Positions 1 to 7,363 of a stretch of 9,823 nucleotides of DNA are shown here, piece by piece (positions within the stretch are counted from its first letter, which is position 1; each line of letters opens with the position of its first letter). The stretch spans positions 1-9,823 of the forward strand of contig JAOZVK010000188.1 in the NCBI GenBank assembly GCA_029938185.1, written 5' to 3'. A program made the position numbers and the translations under genes. The notes beneath the pieces are model-generated. The model had not been told where the DNA came from, made no database searches, and saw only the letters and a program-made list of their open reading frames with translations. The stretch is from Bacteroidales bacterium (lineage in GTDB: Bacteria > Bacteroidota > Bacteroidia > Bacteroidales > JAOZVK01).

Positions 1-18
1 AATCCTGTAAATCCTGTC
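1..18. repeat. Short tandem repeat, two 9-bp units
   Basis: Two adjacent copies of AATCCTGT(A/C) open the window, differing only in the last base. No reading frame ending here can be recognised as sufB. The rest of the stretch up to the sufC start (19-94) is AT-rich leader in which I see no convincing promoter or other feature. The repeat may continue upstream of the window. Confidence 0.4.
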
Positions 19-94
19 AAAAAATAAAATAATGTCCAATACTAAACGTGTAGCCTAAAAATGTTTATTTGACTATTAAAAAATATACAATATA

Positions 95-859
95 ATGTTA
101 AAAATTAGAAATTTAAAAGCAAAAATTGAAGGTAAAGAAATATTACAAGGAATAAATCTTGAAATAAAAAAAGGCGAAGTACATGCTATAATGGGACCAA
201 ATGGCTCAGGAAAAAGTACACTTGCATCTGTATTGGCAGGAAGAGATTTATTTGAAGTTACTGATGGAGAAGTTGAGTTTGAAGGAAAAAATTTGTTAGA
301 AATGCTACCTGAAGAACGTTCGCGAGAAGGAGTTTTTTTAGCATTTCAGTATCCAATAGAAATACCCGGAGTCAGTATAACTAATTTTCTAAGAGCTTCG
401 ATTGCAGAACATCGCAAACATAAAGGACTTGAACCATTAACAGCATCGCAGTTTTTAAAACTTATGAAAGAGAAAAAAGCACTTGTCGAAATTGAATCAA
501 ATCTTACAAATCGTTCGGTAAATGTTGGCTTTTCGGGTGGTGAAAAAAAACGAAACGAAGTATTTCAAATGGCTATGTTAGAACCAACTCTTTCAATTCT
601 TGACGAAACAGATTCGGGACTTGATATTGATGCTTTGCGTGTTGTTGCAAACGGAGTAAATATGCTAAAATCAAAAGATAATGCAAGTTTGGTTATTACT
701 CACTATCAAAGATTATTGGACTATATTGTACCCGATTTTGTTCATGTTTTATATAAAGGACGAATTGTGAAATCTGGAACAAAAGAATTGGCTTTAGAAC
801 TTGAAGAAAAAGGATATGATTGGATTAAAAAAGAAATCGAAGGTCTTCGACCTGTTTAA
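95..859 (+). CDS. sufC: SufC, ABC-type ATPase of the SUF Fe-S assembly complex
   Basis: SufC is the cytosolic ATPase that binds SufB and SufD and drives conformational change of the SufBCD scaffold during Fe-S cluster assembly. The 254-residue protein has the full set of ABC motifs: Walker A GPNGSGKST (34-42), Q-loop Gln85, signature FSGGEKKR (146-153), a Walker B running into LDETDSGLD (169-177, the form typical of SufC rather than of transport ATPases), and the H-loop His203 in ITHYQRLL. Length is normal for the family (about 250). It has no membrane segments. The ATG start places the beta-strand MLKIRNLKAKI at the expected position. The last residues (EGLRPV) are encoded by the first unit of a repeat that continues past the stop, so this C-terminal end is probably not ancestral. 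sufD follows after 49 bases. Identification is secure. Confidence 0.97.
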   Translation: MLKIRNLKAKIEGKEILQGINLEIKKGEVHAIMGPNGSGKSTLASVLAGRDLFEVTDGEVEFEGKNLLEMLPEERSREGVFLAFQYPIEIPGVSITNFLRASIAEHRKHKGLEPLTASQFLKLMKEKKALVEIESNLTNRSVNVGFSGGEKKRNEVFQMAMLEPTLSILDETDSGLDIDALRVVANGVNMLKSKDNASLVITHYQRLLDYIVPDFVHVLYKGRIVKSGTKELALELEEKGYDWIKKEIEGLRPV

Positions 860-877
860 TGTTGCTTACGCATGATA
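841..877 (+). repeat. Dispersed repeat family 1, copy A, overlapping the sufC stop
   Basis: This 37-bp unit begins with the hairpin core AGGTCTTCGACCT (5-bp stem, TTC loop) and continues with TTTAATGTTGCTTACGCA. The next 37 bases are a second copy with a single difference, so the two form a perfect-period tandem. The first 19 bases lie inside sufC and encode its last residues and stop codon. Related full or partial copies occur at 878, 2361, 3630, 3724, 7459, 8451, 8551, 8666 and 9656. Confidence 0.85.
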
Positions 878-914
878 AGGTCTTCGACCTATTTAATGTT
901 GCTTACGCATGATA
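878..914 (+). repeat. Dispersed repeat family 1, copy B, containing the annotated sufD ATG
   Basis: Second tandem unit, 36 of 37 bases identical to the one before it; the difference is the base after the hairpin core (A instead of G). Its end supplies the ATG at 909 that opens the longest sufD frame. The copy in the first unit (ATG at 872) is in a different frame and leads to a stop after 20 codons. The near identity of the two units points to a recent duplication. Confidence 0.85.
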
Positions 915-2360
915 AATACAAAATACGAACCTAACCATATTGAAATAACTTACATCAAAGAAGCTAAAACACCATTTTCTATTGAACATAAGAACTTGTT
1001 GGAAGAACGTTTAGAACAAATTGAAAATAATGAAACTACTTTTAAAAGCTGGGATTTAATGAAAAAAAAGCAATATAAAATAGAAGTAAAAAAAGACGAT
1101 TTTTTTTCGATATTTGAAAAGGATATTACACTTTTACAAAACGAAAGAAAAGAAACTGTATTAGATTTTTATAAAAACTCTAATTTTCCATCAAAAAAAG
1201 ATGAAAAGTGGAGACATACAAAGCTAAAATCATTATTACAAAATAAATACAAAATACAAAATTCTAATAATTTTTCAGAATTTGAAATTAATGACTTTCT
1301 AATTCCAAATCTTGATGCTAATGTTTTAGTTTTTATTAACGGTAATTTTATTGAAAAGTATTCAAAAATAAATAATAAATCTTCATTTATAATTGAAGAT
1401 ATGATTGTTGCAAAATCAAAACATTCTGAAATTTTTGATAAATATTTTGAATCAACAGAGATATATAAAAAAGACGTTTTTACAGCAACAAATTCAGCTT
1501 TTATATCTAATGGGACTTTTATCTACCTGAAAGAAAATACAATAGTTGATAAGCCAATACATATTATTAATATATCGAATAGTAAAAACGAAAATACAGC
1601 ATCGCAAACAAGAAATTTGTTTATTTTTGGAAACAATAGTCAATCAAAAATAATTTCGACATATCACACAATGTACGAAAATTTTGTTTTTGATAATATT
1701 GTAACTGAGATTATAGTAGCAGCTAAGTCAGTTGTTAATTACAATATTGTTCAAGACATTAGCAACAAAGCGCATCATATAAATAATATAAATGTATTGC
1801 AAGATACTTCGAGCAGTTTTACTTGTAATACAATTAGTCTTTCGGGCAAATTGATTAGAAACGAGATAGATATTGATATAAATGGTGAACATTGCGAAAC
1901 AGATATTAATGGACTGTATCTCCCAACCGATAATCAACATTTTGATAATATATTGTATCTAAATCACAGTAAACCAAACTGTAAAAGTAATCAATTATAT
2001 AAAGGAATAATTGATAATGAAGCATCAGCAGTTTTTTATGGAAAAGTATTTGTGGCAAAAGATTCTCAAAAAACAAATGCGAATCAATCGAATAAAAACG
2101 TATTATTAACTAATAGTGCAACAATAAATAGTAAACCTCAGCTTGAAATTTATGCAGACGATGTAAGTTGTTCGCATGGTTCAACAACCGGACAATTAGA
2201 TGAAAATGCTATGTTTTACCTCCAAGCAAGAGGAATAGGAAAAAATTTAGCTAAACGGCTATTACTAAAAGCATTTGTATCCGATGTGATTGATAAAATT
2301 ACAATTAAAGAATTTAAAGAATATGTAGATAATTTAATAAAAAATAGCTTTCAAAATTAA
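909..2360 (+). CDS. sufD: SufD, SUF scaffold component, with atypical N-terminal extension
   Basis: SufD pairs with SufB and SufC to form the Fe-S scaffold complex. The family N-terminal signature FPSKKDEKWRHTKL is at residues 93-106. A beta-rich central region spans roughly 190-410, and the conserved C-terminal block SCSHGSTTGQLDENAMFYLQ (420-439, with Cys421 and His423) is followed by RGIGKNLAKRLLLKAF, the helical region that contacts SufC. His423 aligns with the conserved SufD histidine implicated in cluster assembly. At 483 residues the frame is longer than a usual SufD (about 430-450). The excess is residues 1-50, which lie before any SufD similarity and resemble the tail of an addiction-module antitoxin. 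The ATG at 1059 (Met51, MKKKQYKIEV) would give a protein of normal length, 433 residues. The start is therefore uncertain: 909 is in a repeat and 1059 may be the true one. Product assignment is secure; the 5' end is not. Confidence 0.93.
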   Translation: MINTKYEPNHIEITYIKEAKTPFSIEHKNLLEERLEQIENNETTFKSWDLMKKKQYKIEVKKDDFFSIFEKDITLLQNERKETVLDFYKNSNFPSKKDEKWRHTKLKSLLQNKYKIQNSNNFSEFEINDFLIPNLDANVLVFINGNFIEKYSKINNKSSFIIEDMIVAKSKHSEIFDKYFESTEIYKKDVFTATNSAFISNGTFIYLKENTIVDKPIHIINISNSKNENTASQTRNLFIFGNNSQSKIISTYHTMYENFVFDNIVTEIIVAAKSVVNYNIVQDISNKAHHINNINVLQDTSSSFTCNTISLSGKLIRNEIDIDINGEHCETDINGLYLPTDNQHFDNILYLNHSKPNCKSNQLYKGIIDNEASAVFYGKVFVAKDSQKTNANQSNKNVLLTNSATINSKPQLEIYADDVSCSHGSTTGQLDENAMFYLQARGIGKNLAKRLLLKAFVSDVIDKITIKEFKEYVDNLIKNSFQN

Positions 2361-2375
2361 ATAGGTCGAAGACCT
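2361..2375 (-). repeat. Dispersed repeat family 1, copy C, hairpin core only
   Basis: ATAGGTCGAAGACCT directly follows the sufD stop. Read on the minus strand it is the family core AGGTCTTCGACCTAT. The 13-bp core can fold into a 5-bp stem with a 3-base loop. There is no U-tract after it, so it is not a typical intrinsic terminator. The TAATGTTGCTTACGCA part of the longer copies is not present. Confidence 0.7.
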
Positions 2376-2405
2376 TTGTTTGAACTTAACAAATAGTAAA
2401 AAGGT

Positions 2406-3623
2406 ATGTTAGATGTTAATAAAATAAGAAACGATTTTCCAATATTAAGCCAAAAAGCCTATAATAAACCATTGGTTTATTTAGATAATGGAGCAACAAC
2501 TCAAAAGCCTCAGTTTGTATTAGATAAAATTAATAAGTTCTATTCGTCTCAAAATAGTAATATTCATAGAGGAGCACATTATTTAAGCGAACAAGCTACT
2601 GCTGAATATGAAAAAGCAAGATTAACAATAAAACAGTTTGTTAATGCAAATCATTTACACGAAATAATTTTTACTAAAGGTACAACAGATTCAATAAATC
2701 TTGTTGCATTTTCATATGGAGAAAAATTTGTAAATGAAGGCGATGAAATCCTTGTCAGTGAAATGGAACACCACTCAAATATAGTTCCATGGCAATTGTT
2801 ATGTGAAAGAAAAAATGCAACACTTAAAGTAATTCCAATTAATGATGCAGGCGAATTAATAATGTCTGAATTTGAAAAATTAATTAATAAAAATACTAAG
2901 TTAGTTGCTGTTACTCATGTTTCTAACACATTAGGAACAATTAATCCTATTAAAGAAATAATCCGAGTAGCACACAAAAATAATGTTCCTGTTTTGATTG
3001 ATGGAGCACAAGGAATTCAACATACTAAGGTTAATGTTCAAGAACTTGATTGTGATTTTTATGCTTTTTCGGGACATAAAATATATGCCGAAACTGGAAT
3101 TGGAATATTATATGGTAAAGAAAAATACTTAAATAGTATGCCTCCTTATCAAGGCGGAGGCAATATGGTTGATATTGTCAGTTTTGAAAAAACCACATAT
3201 AATGAACTTCCTCATAAATTTGAAGCAGGAACTACAAATTTTGGTGGGGCAATTAGTCTATCGGCAGCATTACAATATATTAGTAATATTGGCATTGATA
3301 AAATAAGTGAGTATGAATTAGACTTATTAAATTATGCAACCGAAAAACTTTCCGAAATTGAAGGGCTTGTAATATATGGAACTGCAAATAATAAATCAAG
3401 TGCTATTTCTTTTTTACTTGATGGTATCCATCATTATGATGTAGGTGTTATGCTCGACAAAACTGGAGTGGCAGTAAGAACCGGAACTCATTGTAATCAA
3501 CCACTTATGAAACGACTTGGAATAACAGGAACAGTTAGGGCAAGTTTCTCGTTTTATAATACTAAAGAAGAAGTTGATATATTATGTAATTCAATAAATA
3601 GAGTAAAACAAATTTTTAGTTAA
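2406..3623 (+). CDS. sufS: SufS, group II cysteine desulfurase
   Basis: SufS is a PLP enzyme that converts L-cysteine to alanine and holds the sulfur as a persulfide, which SufE collects for cluster building. The 405-residue length is typical. Visible landmarks are YLDNGATTQKP (25-35), the substrate/PLP-pocket motif EMEHHSNIVPWQ (119-130), IDGAQG (198-203), the PLP-binding lysine Lys225 in SGHKIYAETG, the conserved FEAGTTNFGG (272-281), and the catalytic cysteine Cys363 in RTGTHCNQPLM, followed by VRASFSFYNT with Arg378. The active-site loop has Thr where many homologues have His just before HC, which is unlikely to abolish function. The ATG start matches the usual N-terminus (helix, FPIL, YLDN). 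It lies 45 bases after sufD and is probably cotranscribed with it. Downstream the operon is interrupted: sufE, its partner, lies nearly 4 kb away beyond a restriction-modification gene. Confidence 0.97.
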   Translation: MLDVNKIRNDFPILSQKAYNKPLVYLDNGATTQKPQFVLDKINKFYSSQNSNIHRGAHYLSEQATAEYEKARLTIKQFVNANHLHEIIFTKGTTDSINLVAFSYGEKFVNEGDEILVSEMEHHSNIVPWQLLCERKNATLKVIPINDAGELIMSEFEKLINKNTKLVAVTHVSNTLGTINPIKEIIRVAHKNNVPVLIDGAQGIQHTKVNVQELDCDFYAFSGHKIYAETGIGILYGKEKYLNSMPPYQGGGNMVDIVSFEKTTYNELPHKFEAGTTNFGGAISLSAALQYISNIGIDKISEYELDLLNYATEKLSEIEGLVIYGTANNKSSAISFLLDGIHHYDVGVMLDKTGVAVRTGTHCNQPLMKRLGITGTVRASFSFYNTKEEVDILCNSINRVKQIFS

Positions 3624-3629
3624 GATATT

Positions 3630-3665
3630 AGACCTATTTTTATTGTTGTTTATGCACTTGTGTTG
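3630..3665 (+). repeat. Dispersed repeat family 1, copy D, degenerate
   Basis: AGACCTATTTTTATTGTTG followed by TTTATGCACTTGTGTTG matches the right part of the family consensus (GACCTATTTAATGTTGyTTACGCA). It shares the extension GCACTTGTGT with the copy at 8551. The hairpin core is lost. It starts seven bases after the sufS stop codon. Confidence 0.55.
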
Positions 3666-3723
3666 ATGGCTCAAAAACAGATAGTTGTCACAAATGTAGT
3701 TTGGCTTTTCGAGTCTTTTTAGC

Positions 3724-3733
3724 TTGCTTACGC
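3724..3733 (+). repeat. Dispersed repeat family 1, fragment
   Basis: TTGCTTACGC is identical to the distal part of copies A and B. At ten bases it could be chance, but its closeness to copy D makes a decayed fragment plausible. Confidence 0.3.
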
Positions 3734-3790
3734 CTAAATAATTCAATATTACAGATTATCAGTTAATTAAAAAGCAAAAATAAAGATAAA

Positions 3791-3819
3791 TTGATTATAT
3801 TTGTCAAGTAATAAATTTG
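3791..3819 (+). promoter_or_regulatory. Candidate Bacteroidota-type promoter upstream of the left direct repeat
   Basis: TTG at 3791-3793, an 18-base spacer and TAAATTTG at 3812-3819 match the TTTG / TAnnTTTG consensus known for Bacteroidota, apart from a slightly short spacer and a 3-base -33 box. A second TAnnTTTG (TATATTTG, 3796-3803) overlaps the spacer. Transcription would start near 3826, where the left direct repeat begins. Before the insertion this promoter would have served sufE; it would now drive the restriction-modification gene. Confidence 0.4.
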
Positions 3820-3825
3820 GATAAC

Positions 3826-3923
3826 TATACTAATTAATAATTAATAATTAAAAATTGGCTATCGCCTGAAAATAAGAATTATATATAATTTGAAAAGTAA
3901 ATTATTTAACCTAAGTTAGTATA
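3826..3923 (+). repeat. Left copy of the ~98-bp direct repeat
   Basis: Starts TATACTAATTAATAA and ends CTAAGTTAGTATA, whose last A is the first base of the restriction-modification ATG. It aligns with 7364-7463 over the whole length with 9 mismatches and one 2-base gap (about 90% identity). The 3' part, from TATATAATTTGAAAAG onward, is the best conserved: a single difference (A/G) in about 40 bases. This suggests selection on that half or recent gene conversion. Confidence 0.92.
3889..3919 (+). promoter_or_regulatory. Candidate promoter inside the left direct repeat, with possible leaderless start
   Basis: TTTG (3889-3892), a 19-base spacer and TAAGTTAG (3912-3919) fit the TTTG-N19-21-TAnnTTTG consensus with one mismatch in the -7 box. 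Transcription from it would begin at or within a few bases of the ATG at 3923, giving an mRNA with almost no leader. The same boxes are preserved in the right repeat copy (7429-7432 and 7452-7459), where they lie about 100 bases upstream of sufE. This is a motif match only. Confidence 0.3.
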
Positions 3924-6900
3924 TGTTAGATTTTAAAAAATATATAAAAGAATTACAATCTGTTTCAATAGATGAACTAACAGAGCATTCGAAACGATTT
4001 GCACTTGAAACATTATTCAGAGAAGTTGCTGATATGATTATTTCAAAGAATCAAATTAAAATTTTACATGAACCCAAACGTAAAGATAATTATGGCTCTC
4101 CTGATTTTAAAATTTATACAGATAATTCAATAATTGGATATGTTGAAAATAAGAAAATATCGGCAAATCTTGATAGAGTTCTAAAATCAGAGCAAATAAA
4201 AAAATATAAAGAACTTTCATCTAATATTTTATTGACTAACTATATTGAATTTATATGGATTAAAGATGGAAATATAAAACGAGAAACACTTTGTTATGCA
4301 TCAGATTTAGAAAATAAGAAATTTAAGATAGAAAAAAATAAGATAGAAAATATTGAAAATATTTTAATAAGTTTCTTTTCAATAGCACCTGTTGGAATTG
4401 CAAGTGCAAAAGAACTCGCTTTCGCACTTGCAATAAGAAGCAAAAACTTAAAGAATTTTTTATTCGATGACTTAAAAAATCAAGATACAGATGAAGAAAA
4501 AAGCCTGCTATCGGGGCTATATGAAACTTTTAAAAGTCATATTTTTAACGAATTGACAATTTCTGAGTTTGCAGATGCTTTTGCCCAGATGCTCGTTTAC
4601 GGTTTGTTTTTGGCAAAACTTAATGCTGACACAAAAGAAGTAACTCTATATAATGCAAAACGATACATTCCGCAATCATTTGAATTAATAAGAGAGTTAG
4701 TTGGCTTCCTTGATGAATTAGAGAATGAAAATTATAAAGATACAAGATGGATAATTGATGAAACAATTTCCATAATGAACAATTTAGACTTGCTGGAATT
4801 AAAAAAGTCTTTACTTTTCAGTAAAAAAGTAAAAGATAAGGACAATATAGAAACCGACCCATACATATATTTTTATGAAACTTTCTTGGCAGCTTATGAT
4901 AGCAAATTAAGAAAGGCAAAAGGAGTATATTATACACCTCCACAAATAGTAAATTTTATCGTAAGGTCTCTAAATCAAATTCTAACTAATACTTTTAAAA
5001 TAGAAAAAGGATTTGCACAATCCGAAAAAGTAACAGTACTGGATTTTGCCACTGGAACAGGCACTTTTTTAATAGAAATACTTAAACAAATATTTGAAAC
5101 AATACCAAGCAATAATAAATCATTAAAAAATATGCTTATAAAAGAACATATTTTAAAAAACATATATGGCTTCGAATATTTGATAGCACCTTATACAGTG
5201 GCTCATCTTAAACTTTCTCAATTCTTAAAAGAAAATGATTATGTTTTAGAAAACAAAGAGCGATTCCAATTATTTCTCACCAATACCCTTGAACCTATAG
5301 CAGATATACCGCCAAACTTATACACAAAAGCACTTTCAGCCGAAGGAAAATTAGCACAAAAAATAAAAGACAAACCTATTCTTGTAATTACTGGTAATCC
5401 GCCATATTCAGGTCATTCTAAAAACACAGGCGATTGGATTACAAACTTATTAAAAGGTAATGATATTTGGTCTACCAGCAAAATTGAAAAACAAGCAAAT
5501 TATTTCAAAGTAGATGGCAAGCCACTTGGAGAAAAAAATCCTAAATGGTTACAAGATGATTATGTGAAATTTATCCGTTTTGCACAATACAAAATAGACC
5601 ATGCAGGGCAAGGAATTGTCGGAATTATTACAAATCATTCTTTTCTGGACAACCCTACATTTAGAGGAATGCGACAAAGTTTGATGCAATCATTCGACCA
5701 ACTCTATTTTATAGACTTACACGGAAATTCAAAGAAAAAGGAAAAAACACCAGATGGAAAACCTGATAAAAATGTTTTTGACATTCAGCAAGGAGTCGCA
5801 ATTTCAATTTTTGTAAAAAAGAAAGGACTTAAAAAAGGAGTTTTCCATACTGATTTTTGGGGTACAAGAAAAAATAAATTCGATTTGTGTATAAATAATT
5901 CTATTGAAACACTTTATTTTAGGGGAATTAAACCGCAGAAACCTTTTTATTTATTTGTTCCACAAGATGAGGAATTAAGAAAATCTTACAATAGTTTTTT
6001 TCATATAAAAAATATTTTTAAAGAGAATAGTCTCGGAGTTTTAACTCATAGGGACAAATTTTTGGTAGATTTTAAAGAAGAAACTTTGCAAAATAAAATT
6101 TCTGATTTCAAACGAATAGAAACAGCTTATAAAGCAAAAGAAATATTTAATATAACAGATACAAGAGACTGGAATATTGATGAAGCATTAGAAAAAATAA
6201 AAAAAAATGATATATTTATAGAAGAATATAATTACCGCCCCTTTGATAATAGGTTTGTTTGTTACAATGATGAATTAGTGGAAAGAAGACGCTTTAATAT
6301 TATGAAGCATTTATTAAAAAAAGAAAACAAATCTTTAATAATAGGTAGAGCTGGACAAAATGTAGCAACAGGAATGTGGAATTTGTCTTTTATTTCTGAT
6401 AAAATATCAGATGCGAACATTTTTTATAGGGGAGGTGGAACTGTTTTTCCTTTATATCTTTACGAAAAAATAAGAGAGAATATTTTCAAAGAAGAAGAAC
6501 CAGATAAAGCTATAAGCAAATACGAAAAGCAATTAGAATTTCATAAAGAAGAATTTAAAAAAAATGTTTTAAACCTAAAACGGCACGAAGATCTTTTTGC
6601 TTTATATAAACAAGCCAAACCTGAAGACATAGATATAATTGAAGAATGCCGTTCTGTTTTTGAAGAACAAAAAACAACTTATGAAAAAATAAAAAAATAT
6701 TATTCAGAACTAATTAAAAATTCACACATAAAAATAAAAGACAATAAGCAAAATAATGTAGAATTTTTAGAAACCGGTATTGTCAAACGACCTAATTTTA
6801 CAGATAATTTTCTGAAATTTATAAAACAAAAATATCCCGATTATACACCCGAAAAAATTCTCGGATATATTTATGCCATTTTGCACAGTCCTACTTATAG

Positions 6901-7357
6901 AAATAAATATGCAGACTTCTTGAAAATTGATTTTCCGAAAATTCCATTTTGTGAAAGTAACAAAATATTTGAGAAATTATCTGTAATAGGAACAGAACTT
7001 ATTAATTGTCATTTGTTAAAAAAGAATCTTCAAAAGGGACAATATAAAAAAATCGGAGCATATTGTGGAGAGGGTGATGATGTTGTACTAAAACCAGTGC
7101 ATAAAACCATAAAAACAGATGATAAAACACAAGAATGCCTATATATAAATAAAAATCAATATTTTGAGAATATTCCAATAGAAGTATATGATTTCTACAT
7201 TGGAGGTTATCAAGTTCTATACAAATATTTGAAATATCGGAAAGGGAAAAAAATACAACTTAACGATGTATTAACTATTGCAAAAATATCAAAAACATTA
7301 TCATATACCATAGAGCAAATGAAATTAATTGATAATGAAACAAATAAATGGATATAA
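3923..7357 (+). CDS. Type IIG-like restriction-modification enzyme (nuclease, N6-adenine methyltransferase and specificity in one chain)
   Basis: Single-chain DNA restriction and modification enzyme of 1144 residues. The N-terminus carries a probable PD-(D/E)XK nuclease site: HEPKRKDNYGSPDF (49-62, Pro60-Asp61) and YVENKK (73-78, Glu75-x-Lys77). A helical connector follows, then the methyltransferase: KGVYYTPPQIVNFIV (333-347), SAM-binding motif I LDFATGTGTFL (373-383) and catalytic motif IV NPPY (492-495), which mark a gamma-type N6-adenine methylase of the Eco57I kind. The C-terminal part from YRPFDNRFVCY (771-781) to FYIGGYQVLYKYLKYRKGKK (1091-1110) resembles the Type ISP C-terminal specificity domain. 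There is no helicase, so it is not a Type I or true Type ISP enzyme. Residues about 850-950 form a Lys/Glu-rich, probably coiled-coil insertion between VFPLYLY and RPNFTDNFLKF that homologues I recall lack. All motifs look intact. It has no partner gene nearby. The recognition sequence cannot be predicted. The ATG abuts the left direct repeat. Confidence 0.92.
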   Translation: MLDFKKYIKELQSVSIDELTEHSKRFALETLFREVADMIISKNQIKILHEPKRKDNYGSPDFKIYTDNSIIGYVENKKISANLDRVLKSEQIKKYKELSSNILLTNYIEFIWIKDGNIKRETLCYASDLENKKFKIEKNKIENIENILISFFSIAPVGIASAKELAFALAIRSKNLKNFLFDDLKNQDTDEEKSLLSGLYETFKSHIFNELTISEFADAFAQMLVYGLFLAKLNADTKEVTLYNAKRYIPQSFELIRELVGFLDELENENYKDTRWIIDETISIMNNLDLLELKKSLLFSKKVKDKDNIETDPYIYFYETFLAAYDSKLRKAKGVYYTPPQIVNFIVRSLNQILTNTFKIEKGFAQSEKVTVLDFATGTGTFLIEILKQIFETIPSNNKSLKNMLIKEHILKNIYGFEYLIAPYTVAHLKLSQFLKENDYVLENKERFQLFLTNTLEPIADIPPNLYTKALSAEGKLAQKIKDKPILVITGNPPYSGHSKNTGDWITNLLKGNDIWSTSKIEKQANYFKVDGKPLGEKNPKWLQDDYVKFIRFAQYKIDHAGQGIVGIITNHSFLDNPTFRGMRQSLMQSFDQLYFIDLHGNSKKKEKTPDGKPDKNVFDIQQGVAISIFVKKKGLKKGVFHTDFWGTRKNKFDLCINNSIETLYFRGIKPQKPFYLFVPQDEELRKSYNSFFHIKNIFKENSLGVLTHRDKFLVDFKEETLQNKISDFKRIETAYKAKEIFNITDTRDWNIDEALEKIKKNDIFIEEYNYRPFDNRFVCYNDELVERRRFNIMKHLLKKENKSLIIGRAGQNVATGMWNLSFISDKISDANIFYRGGGTVFPLYLYEKIRENIFKEEEPDKAISKYEKQLEFHKEEFKKNVLNLKRHEDLFALYKQAKPEDIDIIEECRSVFEEQKTTYEKIKKYYSELIKNSHIKIKDNKQNNVEFLETGIVKRPNFTDNFLKFIKQKYPDYTPEKILGYIYAILHSPTYRNKYADFLKIDFPKIPFCESNKIFEKLSVIGTELINCHLLKKNLQKGQYKKIGAYCGEGDDVVLKPVHKTIKTDDKTQECLYINKNQYFENIPIEVYDFYIGGYQVLYKYLKYRKGKKIQLNDVLTIAKISKTLSYTIEQMKLIDNETNKWI

Positions 7358-7363
7358 CTAATG

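Larger units (their letters stand above)
3624..3825. other. Gene-free stretch between sufS and the left direct repeat
   Basis: No reading frame here looks coding on either strand. It holds two degenerate copies of repeat family 1 (around 3630-3665 and 3724-3733) and, near its end, two TAnnTTTG motifs (3796-3803 and 3812-3819) that could be Bacteroidota-type promoters. Together with the following direct-repeat copy it forms the 299-base gap between sufS and the restriction-modification gene. Confidence 0.6.

Noticed and set aside
1728..1940. 70-codon open frame on the minus strand
   Set aside because: It lies wholly inside sufD, has a low-complexity Ile/Asn/Tyr-rich product and matches nothing I recognise; it is an antisense shadow of an AT-rich gene.
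2361..2375. Intrinsic terminator after sufD
   Set aside because: The hairpin is short (5-bp stem) and lacks a following U-tract, and the same core occurs in both orientations across the window, including in the queG leader; a repeat element explains it better.
4975..5163. 62-codon open frame on the minus strand
   Set aside because: Antisense to the conserved methyltransferase motif I region; hydrophobic composition results from reverse-reading Lys/Asn codons.
6199..6207. Run of nine A bases inside the restriction-modification gene, considered as a phase-variation switch
   Set aside because: Runs of eight or more A occur in several other genes here (sufC near 543, sufD near 1062, queG near 9496), so it is expected in AT-rich DNA and not specific to this gene.
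3923..7357. Classification as a Type I or helicase-containing Type ISP enzyme
   Set aside because: No Walker A/DEAD-type helicase region is present between nuclease and methyltransferase, and no separate specificity or restriction subunits are nearby.
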